In this document: in pieces, positions 1 to 10,617 of the stretch
Numbering within the stretch: position 1 is the first letter of the stretch
Layout of the letters: each line of letters starts with the position of its first letter
Source of the DNA: Parus major
Lineage: Eukaryota > Chordata > Aves > Passeriformes > Paridae
DNA length: 64,000 nt
Direction of reading: 5' to 3'
Assembly (NCBI RefSeq): GCF_001522545.3
Contig: NC_031770.1
Span: 109,473,685 to 109,537,684, forward strand
The notes under the pieces: generated by a model
Database searches by the model: none
What the model was told of the DNA's origin: nothing
Seen by the model: the letters and a program-made list of their open reading frames with translations, nothing else
Program-made: the position numbers and the translations under genes

Positions 1-227
1 CCTGATCTCAAATCTTCTCTCCGTGATCAAAAATAAAAAACCTGACCTCATCTGGACAAGAGGACAAACTGAATAATTTGTATTTTCTCCACTAGGAAAC
101 ATCCTTGAAAGTGACCTAGTCCTGCTGGAAGTTCCTATTCATGAAACTGCAGTTTTCACTTGAAGAATTTCTGCCTCAGTATCTCTCAACAGCACCCTGG
201 AGAAAGCAAGGATTATCATGTCCTTTT

Positions 228-356
228 CCTGGAAGTGTTCCAGGTGAGGTTGGATGGAGCTTGGAGCAGCCTGGTCTGGTGGAAAATGTCCCTGCCATGG
301 CAGGGTTTTGGAATGAAATGAGTTTAAGGACCCTTCCAACACAAACCATCCTGTGG
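228..356 (+). mobile_element. CR1 LINE 3' fragment
   Basis: Sense-strand 3' end: GGAAGTGTTCCAGG, TCCCTGCCATGGCAGGG, then CCATCCTGTGGTT close to the terminal repeat. Diverged and 5'-truncated. Confidence 0.75.
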
Positions 357-982
357 TTTTAGGATCTTACTGAGGGTGGGAAGGGCTTTGTGATTGAACA
401 GATCTATAAGAACTCTCATTGTTGTCCATTTCTGACAATTTACATTGCAGAAAATGTACCTTCCCTGCATGCTACCCCATAAAAGCACAAATTTCCCTTT
501 AATCAGAGGTCCTGGAGTCACTTTGCTAAGTCACATGAGTCCCGAAAACAAGGGGAAAGAAATTCTTGTTATGCCATTGCATAAACCAAAATCCACGCTC
601 CACACCTGGGACGAGCTCACAGCCAGAGATGCCATGGAGGAAAAAGCCTTTAGACAGAGAACAGGAGCAAAGAGCTGCAGCCCTGGCAGCCAAGGACAGG
701 GGTCCTGCAGGGAGCTGCAGACTGCTGGTGACACTTTGTGCCACTGCCAGTTCATCTCCAGTGCTGCTGTGGAACGAGACAGGGAAACCTCCCTGCAGGA
801 GTGGGAATGTGGGCAGCACAACCATTGCCAGGCTAAGATCAGATCAGCTTCCTGCATCCCCAAAATGTGATGGAAAAGAGGAAAAATGAGGGTGAGCCCA
901 AAGGGAGGGTCCCTGCCTGGCTCAGCCTGCAGCTCTGTGGGAAGCCAGGGCTGGGTGCAGATCTCTCAGTTTGCCAAACTTC

Positions 983-1150
983 ACAGAATCACAGAATCAC
1001 TCAGGTTGGAAAAGACCTTCAAGGCTGAGTCCAGCCTGTGACCAATCCCTACCTTGTCAAATAAACAGGAGCACTGAGTGCCATGTCCAGTTGTATCTTG
1101 AACACCTCCACCACCTCCCCAGGAAGCCCAAACTTCTCAGGCTTTCTCCT
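983..1150 (-). mobile_element. CR1 LINE 3' fragment (GAGCACTGAGTGCC subfamily)
   Basis: Begins with the complement of the CR1 tail (CACAGAATCACAGAATCACT), then AGGTTGGAAAAGACC and GAGCACTGAGTGCC. The same subfamily appears at 52880. Confidence 0.75.
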
Positions 1151-1379
1151 GTTTAAGGTCTAAATTAACCCTGAATTTGCTTCTGGGTCTTCTCTTCCTC
1201 CAGCCAACAACCTGGGCTTTGTTGGCACCAGAATTGGAAGTGGCATTTTGATGTTATATTTGTAAGCTTGAAGGAGAAAATTATTTAATATATAATATGC
1301 CTCCATATTTGTAACAACCCACAGACCTGCACCCTGTCAGGAATCCCAAGGTAATATATTAGTAATGGTCTATTTATAT

Positions 1380-1453
1380 ATTCTATTCTATTCTATTCTA
1401 TTCTATTCTATTCTATTCTATTCTATTCTATTCTATTCTATTCTATTCTATTC
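1380..1453. repeat. (ATTCT)n pentanucleotide microsatellite
   Basis: About 15 uninterrupted ATTCT units over 74 bases. Likely length-polymorphic. Confidence 0.98.
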
Positions 1454-2788
1454 CAGTGTATAGTGTATATTGTATTATATTTTATTAATATCTTTACTAC
1501 CTATATTATATTTATCTTTATTATATAATATATATTAGCATCCATCTCTCTATCCCCTTTGCACCATGTTTTTTTCTTATTAAGATCAGCACCAACAAAT
1601 CAACTGATTTAAACTTAAATCAAAGATAGTAGATGCATTTCTGTTAGGAAGAAGGGCAAACTGTGAAAGACACAGCAGCTTGCCCTGAACCCAGCTCGTT
1701 TTTTTGTCCCCCATCTGCTAGGTCTTTAAAATCTAATGGTCATCTTATATTTGTGAATAAGAAAGTGAAGGCACAAGTCATTGTACATTAGTTACTCCAT
1801 GGGAAGTGCCTAAGTGCAGTTTCTTACCCCCGGTGAACACGAGGGGATTCAAGGCAGCTCAGCCTTCTGTTCCAGAGCCATCTGCTTTAATGCATCATGT
1901 AAAGTCAAGGTCTTGGAAAGGAAAAACACTGTCACAGCAGGCAAAAAGACTCCTGCAACCCCCACACAGAATAGCTGGCACCTAAGGAAAACCAACCTAT
2001 GGAAACAAGCTCAGGAAATCAGGAAGTCCAGGTAGTAAAAAATAACATTTACTGAATAGATACATTTCAGTGGAGTAAAAAAACATCTTTTCTCTAACAG
2101 ATCTCTGCACCCTATCTTGAATCCCTCTGCTACAGATTTTTTTTTTCCCCTATTTTTTTCCCCTGGGAAGCTTTTCTTTTTAATATGTGAGTAAAGCAGA
2201 ACAAATTCTCTCATGTTGTCTATGATCTCAATCTCAAGCTCAGCACAGATACATAACACTGCCTAATGGAGGCAAAGCAAGAGGCATTTGATTAAATGTT
2301 TGATCTCTGGAGGAATTCACAGGCTCTGTAAAGCACAGTGCACAGCTCACAAATATTTTGTGTTTTATTATTGATTAAAAGCAATTAAAATTAATAATTG
2401 GTTCAACTGATAAAAAATACTTTTTTTTTTTTCCTGAGCTAACCCTGAAAAAGTATCAGATTGCTTTGGCTGCAGAGAAATCTGGGATAGAAGTCATGCA
2501 GATTTTCCTCAAAAATGTAATTTTCTCCATTGCAAATGCAGGGACATTCTTTGTAGCAGGACTAGCCATGATTTTAGAGCATTGAAGGGACTGCTGACAC
2601 CTCTGTTTGAATTATCCTGGTTATAAATAAATCAGTTAATAAACCAAAATTCTCAGGACATTGTTTTTTATTTACCACACACCTTTCATAGTTTGGACAA
2701 GGTGATTGCAGCACGTTTTTAATCTCAAGTGTAACATCTTTCATCCAACTGAGGGGATACATATTATTAGTCAAAATTCAGGGACAGG

Positions 2789-2910
2789 CTCACAGAATCA
2801 CAGAATCACAGGAGGTTTTGTGTTGGAAGAGACCTTAAAAATCATTCAGCTCCATCCCCCTGCCATGGGAGGGACATCTTCCACTAGAATAGGTTGCTCA
2901 CAGCTCATAT
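2789..2910 (-). mobile_element. CR1 LINE 3' fragment
   Basis: CACAGAATCACAGAATCACA tail complement, then TTGGAAGAGACCTTAAAAATC, CCCCCTGCCATGGGA and TTCCACTAGAATAGG. Confidence 0.8.
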
Positions 2911-3085
2911 TCTTTCCCACCAGAGTGCTGACACAAAGTTTTAGATAAATGCCAGACACAACTGCTGGTCTTTTATGGGAAGAGACAAAGTTTGTTTCAA
3001 GAGGACACAATGGAATAATGAGATCACCTACTCAGGACTGTTGAAAATGGAAAAGACCTTTAAATTTTTTTTAGTGTGTGGCAAT

Positions 3086-3496
3086 ATCTCTGCTCTGGAG
3101 CCAGGCTGGGAGAGCTGGGGGTGTTCTTGAGCAGAGAAAGCTCTAGGGAGAACTTAGAGCACCTTCCAATGTCTACAGGGGCTCCAGGAGAGCTGGAGAG
3201 GGACTTTAAACAAGGGCCTGGAAGGACAGAACAATAATAAACGGTCTTTAGCTGAAGGAGGGTGGATTTAGATGGGATATGGGGAAGAAACTCTTCCCTA
3301 TGAGGTTAGGGAGGACCTGGCACAGGGTGCCCAGAGGAGCTGTGGCTGTCCCTGGATCCCTGGAAGTGTCCAAGGCCAGGTTGGATGGGGTTTGGAGCAA
3401 CCTGGGATAGTGGAAGGTGTCCCTGTTCATGGCAGGGGGTGGAACTGGATGATTTTCAGGGTCTCTTCCAACCCAAACCATTTTGGGATTCGGTGA
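3086..3496 (+). mobile_element. CR1 LINE 3' fragment, about 410 bases
   Basis: Longer copy starting at CTCTGGAGCCAGGCTGGGAG, running through GAAGAAACTCTTCCC and GCTGTGGCTGTCCCTGG, and ending near the tail ATTTTGGGATTCGGTG. Confidence 0.9.
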
Positions 3497-3785
3497 TAAG
3501 AGTGTTAGGACCACAAGATCAGCTGTCACAAGGACAGGCTGGGTGTTCTTTGTTCTGATGCAGCATCCCCACTCTGCACCCAGTTCCTGCCCCACTCAAC
3601 ATCCAGAACAAAAACTGGTTTCTCCACTTTCCCTGGGAAGGACAAAGGCACAAGAACAGCCAAGGCCACCACGCTGAACTTCTCTCCCGAAGCTTGTCAG
3701 GAGAGTTTCTCAGGGAATAGAGCGCGAATGGAGCTGGAGACAGTGATAAATTTCCCTTCTGAACAATCAATAAAACTCTCAGCCC

Positions 3786-4070
3786 CTCTCAGGCCCCTAC
3801 TGCAGATGCAAGGGCCATAATTACATTGTCAAAAAGTGGAGTTGCCCTGGCTGACTGAAAGCCCCTCTCAAAGTGACGGGTGATTGACAGGCAGTTTATG
3901 GGTGGCACGCTCTGACTGGCAGGGGAGTTGGCTAAAGCCAAAGGCAACGCTGAAATTTCCCAGTCTGCTACAACTACCGGAGCAAAGGACTGCCACTCAT
4001 GAGGGAATTGTGGGAAACCCTTAGTCATATTAACATATCAAAGTGAGGAGCTGACAGCGCTTACTAAACA
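3786..4070. promoter_or_regulatory. Candidate intronic regulatory block with PBX/MEIS-like and HOX-like motifs
   Basis: This is CR1-free sequence of mixed composition. It has an exact TGATTGACAG (3881-3890), matching the known PBX-MEIS/PREP decamer, followed by TTTATGG (3895-3901), a posterior-HOX-type site. An inverted repeat TTGGCT-AA-AGCCAA (3928-3941) resembles a nuclear factor I site with shortened spacing. ATCAAAG, a TCF/LEF-like site, lies near the right end. Function is inferred only from motif content; conservation was not tested. Confidence 0.3.
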
Positions 4071-4634
4071 ATCTCAACTCAACCAGAGCTGCAGAGCATC
4101 CCCCCAACATTCCCAGCCCGAAAGAGAAAAGGAATTAAAATGTGCTCGGTCCTGTCTTTGCCAAGACAGCCAAGAATTTGGAAACCTGCTTATTTAATGA
4201 TTTTGATCTGAGATAACATATATAGTCGTGTATATAAATGTATCTCACAAATGTGTATTGCAGAGCATGTCAGCTTCCTTCACACATATAAATATATATA
4301 TGAAAGGGGCTGTCATGCTCCACAATTTGTTCTATACCACAGACCAGACTGATGCTAAATTGAAGACAGAACAGCAAATTCTTTTTTTCCCTGTAAGCAG
4401 TATGAACCCAGTAAAAGACCCCACTACTTTCTGTCATGTTTTCTAGCAGGCTTCCACTGCTTCGATGTTAAATTGAGGATTACATGGTTTGAATGAACAA
4501 TAATTGCAGCCATGCACTGGGGCTGTGTGTTTGCAGAGCTTAAAAGTGACTTCATAGCTACTCTGGATCTGTTGAATAAGAAATTGGTAATTCTTGAGTA
4601 AGAATTGGTTTTGAATAATAATAAAAGAATAAAA

Positions 4635-5008
4635 GTGGGTGTTGTTCAGCCTGAAGAAGAGAAAAATCCAGGGAGACCTCAGACCCTCTTCCAGTGCCTA
4701 AAAAGGCTCCAGGAAAGTTGGAGAGGGACTTTGGACAAGGGCCTGGAGGGACAGGACCAGGAAAATGGTTTCAAACTGAAAGAGGGCAGAGTTAGACGGG
4801 ATATTGGGAAGAATTTCTTCCCTGTGAGGGTGGTGAGGCCCTGGCACAGGGTGCCCAGAGAAGGTGGAGCTGCCCCACCCTGGAATTGTCCAAGGACAGT
4901 TTGGATGAGACCCTGAGCAACCTGGGAGAGTGGAATGCCCATGGAATGGGGGTGGACTAGATGGTCTTTAACATTCCTTCCTACACAAGCCTTCCAATAA
5001 TCCAATAA
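4635..5008 (+). mobile_element. CR1 LINE 3' fragment, about 370 bases
   Basis: Starts near TTGTTCAGCCTGAAGAAGAG, has GAATTTCTTCCCTGTGAGGG and GGCCCTGGCACAGGGTGCCC. The 3' tail is degraded to CCAATAATCCAATAAT. Confidence 0.88.
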
Positions 5009-6548
5009 TTTATAAAAAATTGAAACCATAAGTTTTCTCCACTAAGGGTCAAGCCCCTTTTGACTGTGTATCTCCATCCAGGTAATAATCAGATTGCAGA
5101 TCTCATCCTCTTGTCTTTCTAGGGAATGAAGACTCACTTAGAACTATGGCACTGAGTAAAATGGATGAATTATCATTGAGAAAAGACTCAAAGGTACTGA
5201 TGTGGATGCCTGTGTTCACATTGTCAAGGTCAGACTGCAAAATGTGCTCTGCCCTGTTTGTCTCCAATTTTGTGGGTGATGGAGTCACCAAGGCAGAGTT
5301 GATGTAGGCTTGGAATGGAAAGCAGAAGCAGCTCAGGGGGCACAGCTGCCAGGAGTTGCTACTGGCTTTTCCTATACTGTTAGAAAACAAAAAGCATAGA
5401 AAAATGAAGGCTCATGCTGTAAAATGCTGACAATCTAAGGGAAAATTCCTGGCTTACAGGGGTCAAAACAAGAATAGAAGGACACTTTAAAGTGGCAGAA
5501 GACTCAGAAAGTGAAGCAGAAAAGCCTTTTATGAGGCAAATTCAAATCTCAATACTTTTCTTTAAAAAAGAAAACAACAAAATAAAGGATTATTAACCAA
5601 ATTAATCCCCTGGAAAAAGCCTTAAAGGAAAAAGCTGGTTTCTGTCTCCCTTGACATCCTCAAAGACCAAGCCTTTCTGGAAGGCAAGCTTTAATCTAAG
5701 GGGAATTACTGAGCTCAGGGCTGGGATAACTGTGTGAAACTCAATGGCCAGTAACAGTCGATTCAGCCAAGATGCTCTAATAGTCCTCCTTCACAGAGAT
5801 CCTCCAGGAAATGGGCTAGAAACGCTCTGCAAAGCCATTTTACTGAAATTATTGAAGCCTTTTACAGGCAGTAAATAATTGAGCCTTGCTGTGTCTCAAT
5901 GAAGGGGTCAAGAGCACATGGCACGGTGCTGAGGTGCAGCCCCACCTCTCCAGCCCCTGCCAGGAGCTCCTTCCCCAGGCCTTGCTCATCTCTCCTGAGT
6001 CAGAAAAGCCTCTGTTCACTGATTCCCCTCCAAAGCCGACCTCTCCTGACCTTGCTCAGCTCCTGTGAGCTGGCAGGATGATGGCACAGAGGCACAACTC
6101 ACTCCCTGCCTGTGCTCAGATGGTGCCCTCGGTGCCTGACATCATTTTTGACCCAGAGCCACAGGTCCCTGTGCTCAGACAGCAACATTTCCTGTAGGGC
6201 ACGGGGTGGAAGTTCAAGACCTGCTGGAGGGTGTGAACGCCTTCCAACAGGAAAGTTGTCAACACACAAATAGGAGGAAGGGAGATGAGACATTCAGATG
6301 GTTTTTATTTCTCTTTTTTTTTTTTTTCTTTTTCTACTCCTCTATGAGATTTAGAGCTTTTAAAAACAGCCCAGTAGAGAAGAACTTGAGAAATGTGCGT
6401 TGCACCAAGGTTCTGAATCATGCTGAGTTTGGATTTAAATTCCACAGTCCAAACTCCTGAACCAAGAAATGGCTGTTTTATACCCATATTTCATAGTCTT
6501 CAAGAAAAGCTCCATATCTAAATTCTCCTATGCCATAAGATGAGAATG

Positions 6549-6805
6549 TTGTGGAGTTGTTGGAATGGGTCCAGAGGAGGCCATGAAGATGGGGCTGGAG
6601 CCCCTCTGCTCTGGAACCAGGCTGGGAGAGCTGGGGGTGCTCACCTGGAGAAGAGAAGGATCCAGGGAGAGCTCAGAGCCATTTCCAGTGCCTAAAGGGG
6701 CTCCAGGAGAGCTGGAGAGGGACTGGGGACAAGGGATGGAGGGACAGGACACAGGGAATGGCTTCCCAGTGCCAGAGGGCAGGGATGGATGGGATATTGG
6801 GAAGG
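6549..6805 (+). mobile_element. CR1 LINE fragment cut by the assembly gap
   Basis: Contains GGTCCAGAGGAGGCCATGAA, CCCCTCTGCTCTGGAACCAG and GGATGGATGGGATATTGGGA, then runs into N. Its 3' end presumably lies in the gap. Confidence 0.88.
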
Positions 6806-7025
6806 NNNNNNNNNNNNNNNNNNNNNNNNNNNNNNNNNNNNNNNNNNNNNNNNNNNNNNNNNNNNNNNNNNNNNNNNNNNNNNNNNNNNNNNNNNNNNNN
6901 NNNNNNNNNNNNNNNNNNNNNNNNNNNNNNNNNNNNNNNNNNNNNNNNNNNNNNNNNNNNNNNNNNNNNNNNNNNNNNNNNNNNNNNNNNNNNNNNNNNN
7001 NNNNNNNNNNNNNNNNNNNNNNNNN
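6806..7025. other. Assembly gap, 220 N
   Basis: Run of 220 N interrupting a plus-strand CR1 copy, 153 bases from the donor of PKHD1 exon D. The odd length suggests a size-estimated gap. Confidence 0.99.
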
Positions 7026-7178
7026 CAGTGCATTCTATGAGAATCATGACCAAAGTTTTGACAACTTATTTTTCCTCTAAAAACATTTTTTGGGTTTTTT
7101 TTTTTGTTGTTGTTGTTTGTTTGTTTTTTCTGTTATTCATTTGTCCTTTGCTTTTGACAACAAAAGAAATGTACTTAC

Positions 7179-7391
7179 CATGAATGGAAAGGGTCCCATT
7201 CCTGACTGCCAGGAATTTGACTCCATATGGAAATAAAGGCGGAGAATGGAGGCTTCCATAGAGATAGATGTGTGCTTTGTGATGGAAAGGGGTCTCAGAG
7301 GATCCCACCCTGAGCTCTCCTCCATCAGACACCAGGATGTAATGAGCATGCAGTTCTACAGGTCCTGGTCCAGTAAACAGGAGTTTGCCAC
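7179..7391 (-). CDS. PKHD1: PKHD1 (fibrocystin) internal exon D, core of the first G8 domain
   Basis: This exon of 213 bases encodes about 71 residues of the G8 domain. It has a pyrimidine-rich acceptor (CTCTTGTCTTCAG) and a strong donor ATG|GTAAGT, phase 1-1. The peptide starts [14 protein letters not shown], continues [13 protein letters not shown], and ends [19 protein letters not shown] with an NGT sequon. The regularly spaced glycines and the GGEL and NGTLSIHG motifs are typical of G8 domains. It is the most recognisable of the four exons and the one that identifies the gene family. The following exon is not visible between 1 and 7178. The 220-base N gap lies only 153 bases past the donor. 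PKHD1L1 has a similar domain and cannot be fully excluded by eye. Confidence 0.9.
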
Positions 7392-8644
7392 CTGAAGACA
7401 AGAGAAGAACAAAATACAATCATGTATTCACCCAGTCATTCTCTCACAGTCAAAGGAACTGTAAGAGGTAGGTAAACAAAGGGATTTGCAATAAAATTAT
7501 GAAATTAAGTCTAAAATGTTATTGCATTCTGTGAAATTTCCACCTTGTTCTTTATTTCTCTGTATGGATTTATCAGCACTTTACAGATCTGGTTAATCCA
7601 GTACATTTTTTGATTCTACAACAGTCTGCATTCCTAAACTTGAGCAAGGCCAGTCAGCCTGGGCAGACACACCAACCACAGCTGAAGGAAGCTGTGCTTG
7701 GAAAATCCCAGTTCTAACTGACTAAGTCACTTAATGTTGAAAAGGGATATTCCTACTTAATTTGTATTATGTTACTTTTTAGATTACAAACTACTTGTGA
7801 CTGGCAGAGGGGAGAGGAAAACTGCTTTGGAATATAAGAACTGGCAACTTGTTTAGGTCAGTGGTTGATTTATTCCTGCAAACTCTTCCAGCTGGTGTTC
7901 AAAACCAGATGCTTCCAAATACAGTGTGAGACACATCCCCCTCTTAGCTGGCTGTGGGTTGTTCTCCCCATCCCATAAAAACCTAATTTTAATCCCTAAT
8001 TAGAGGTTAGCTTCACCTCAAAACATAAGGTTTCCACTCCTTGCCAACATTTTCCTCCTACTGACTATTACACAGAGAATCACACACACAGTTATTCGTA
8101 TAACTGGATAAGATTGGCCAGTAATAAAGAACTGGTCTTTGGAATCCTTGTGATATTTGGTCTCAACAACTTCTTGGAGCAATGGATTCTGTGGGTGAAA
8201 TGCGCAGTGAAAAACCATTCCCACCTTTTTTTTTTTTTTACTCAAGCTCCTCAGTTCTGTCAAATGCCTCCCTTGTTCTGGAGAGCTGGAAATCCCAGTC
8301 TGTCACCTCAGGATGGTTTATTCCATATCTCCTTTCATGTTTCCTCTCCTGTGAAGGACACTGTCACTTTCCTCATAATGGATGTGGACAGAGTGGGCTC
8401 TCATTCCTTTTGTCACACTGCACATGGGACATGCCTTCCTAGGTCAATCCAGTGTTTCCCAGGAGAGAGTAGGGGAATTCCCCAAGTCTGGAACCTTCAC
8501 ACTTGTTTCAAAGGGTCTGCCACGCTGGGTTTGTGTGAAGCAGCTGATAACTGCACCAGCTCTCCATGGCCAGTTTGCTGCTGGTGGAAGCAGCTTTTTA
8601 AGGGTGGTCTCTCTACCTACCACCCAGTGGGCTCTCCTGCCTCA

Positions 8645-8851
8645 CAAATTCTTCCCTGGGAGGGTGGGGAGGTCCTGGCACAGGTTTCCCAGACAAGCTG
8701 TGGCTGCTCCACTCAGAAAGTGCTAAAGACCAGGCTGGATGGGGCTTGGAGCAATATGGGATAGTGGAGAGTGTCTGTGCCTGTGGCAGGGGGTGGAAGA
8801 AGATCTTCAGATGATCTTTAAGGTCCCTTCCAGCCCAAACCATTCCATGAT
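8645..8851 (+). mobile_element. CR1 LINE 3' fragment
   Basis: AAATTCTTCCCTGGGAGGG, AGGTCCTGGCACAGG and CCAGCCCAAACCATTCCATG close to the end. Confidence 0.88.
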
Positions 8852-10168
8852 AACACTACCAATCCTTAGCAAGAAGGGAGATCAGACACCTGGGTTAATT
8901 GCAGTATTTAGACAAAAAGAAAAAAAGAAAAAAGGAAAAAAGTTCCAATATAAAAGCAGATTAAGTACTATCTTGATTATTGCTCATCATTGCTCATATT
9001 GTGCTTATCCTGATTTCCTTTTTTATTCTCACATGGAGGGGCTTTCCTTGTTTCATTGATTTCTTGAGCTTATAAAAAAGTCTTATAACTTAGTCCTCAT
9101 TTCTTAGGCTTATTAAAAAAGCAGTATTTGAACAGGGAGCACCCATTAAATATTTTCTTTCCAGATTTCATTGCTTTCCCCAGATTTTTACATAACTTTT
9201 TACAGAATATGCTTAATAGAAGAAAGAGATAAATCTCACATTTTCTTTCTTATAACCACTGGGAACCACAGGTTTGCTCTCACAAACACCAACTCTTCTA
9301 TGTGTAAATTGTCTCTTTCCCTAGACATACTTTTCTATGTGCAAATGTTTTAGTATTGAGCCTTTGTATAGAGTTTTTGCAAATTATACTGCGTGGATTC
9401 TGATGAACCAGAACAAATTTCAGCTTGTTTCATGTAAAACAACACAAGATATCTGACTCCAGCAGCAGTTTTAAAGCTCTTGAATGAGACTGGACCTGCT
9501 GATTTTAAGAATGTACTCTGAAAGAATATTTAATGTTTTCATTCTATTAACATTATTTGGCAATAAAGGGACTGCTGGTCCATCTTCCTCTTGTGATATA
9601 ATTTACCATTCTGTTCCTTCCCATACTGAGAAAAGAAATATTTATTAAATACTTTTGCCTTATAGCAGCAGTGTTAATAATTTTATCACCACAATCTATA
9701 AATGGAACTGTAAATCACTGTGATTTATTTCACTCCTAACATAAAAAAAGACATCTTCCCTAAGGTCTTTATTGACTTCCTATGCTCTGTTCTCAGTGAA
9801 ATACAGTCATTTCTATTTCCACTTCTCTTCATACAATTTTTAATGAGTATTTTAATTGCTGCCATGCTGTACCACTGAACCAGGAGGGCTGGTAGACAGT
9901 TGTCCTATCCTTTGATTGTAAAATCACAATTCTGTCTCATACAAGATTTCCCAATTTTCAGGCACATATTTCCCATTCAAAATTTTCAAGCTGTTGATCA
10001 AAGATTTTCCATCTCTTTTGTGGATTTCTGAGTGTCTGAGAAGCTTGGATGCTGCTGACTGCTCTGTGTGCAAGTACAAACAACAGTCCCACCACATCCC
10101 AGGAGCAGCAGGAATTCCAGCAGGATCTGTGAACACCTGGCCTGAAATTTTGACCATTCCAGAGAGAA

Positions 10169-10391
10169 ATCAGAGTCACTGAGGTTGAAAAAGACCTCTA
10201 AGATCACAGAGCCCAACCATTAACTCAGCACTGCCAAGTCCACCACTAAACCATGTCTCCGAGCATCAGGTCCACACATTTTTGGAACACTTCCAGGGAT
10301 GTCCTGAGAAGTCTCTTACACTTCTTGACCTTTCTTTCAGTAATGGAATTCTTCCTAATGCCCAATTTAAACCTCCCCTGGTGCAACATGA
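10169..10391 (-). mobile_element. CR1 LINE 3' fragment (ACCACTAAACCATGTC subfamily)
   Basis: Holds CACTGAGGTTGAAAAAGACC, CCACCACTAAACCATGTC and CCTCCCCTGGTGCAAC. It faces the plus-strand copy at 10405 with their 5' sides together. Confidence 0.8.
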
Positions 10392-10404
10392 ACAAGAGAA
10401 GCCC

Positions 10405-10617
10405 TTATTTTAGGAAGGAATTCTTTCCCTGTGAGAGTGCTGAGAAATTAGAGCAGGTTGTCCAGAGAAGCTGTGGCTGCCCCATCCCTGGAATTGTTCA
10501 AGGCCAGCTTGGATGGGGCTTTAAGCACCTTGGTCTAGTTTAAGGTGTCCAGTCCACAGCAGGGGGGTTGGAACAAGATGGTTTTTAAAGTTCCTTCCAA
10601 CCAAACCATTCTATGAG
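10405..10617 (+). mobile_element. CR1 LINE 3' fragment
   Basis: AAGGAATTCTTTCCCTGTGA, GCTGTGGCTGCCCCATCCC, and the tail AACCAAACCATTCTATGAG. Confidence 0.9.

Larger units (their letters stand above)
1..7178 (-). other. PKHD1: Partial PKHD1 intron 3' of exon D
   Basis: No coding exon is recognisable here on either strand. The segment holds seven CR1 copies, one ATTCT microsatellite, a CR1-free motif-rich block (3786-4070) and the 220-N gap. The rest is AT-rich unique sequence with short poly-T runs (for example near 2140, 2420 and 6315). The next G8 exon must lie below base 1 or inside the gap. Confidence 0.7.

Noticed and set aside
1380..1453. Regular repeats considered as a CRISPR-like array
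   Set aside because: Simple ATTCT microsatellite with no spacers, in a vertebrate genome.
3248..3595. ORFs encoding peptides such as HYPRLLQ in many places
   Set aside because: These are the antisense translation of the CR1 3' untranslated end and recur in most copies. They are not genes.
6565..7080. ORFs spanning the N gap
   Set aside because: Their length comes from untranslated N codons, and the flanks are CR1.
8114..8764. 216-residue plus-strand ORF, the longest in the window
   Set aside because: Its last part lies inside a CR1 copy, it contains a poly-phenylalanine from a T run, and it shows no domain. It is chance.
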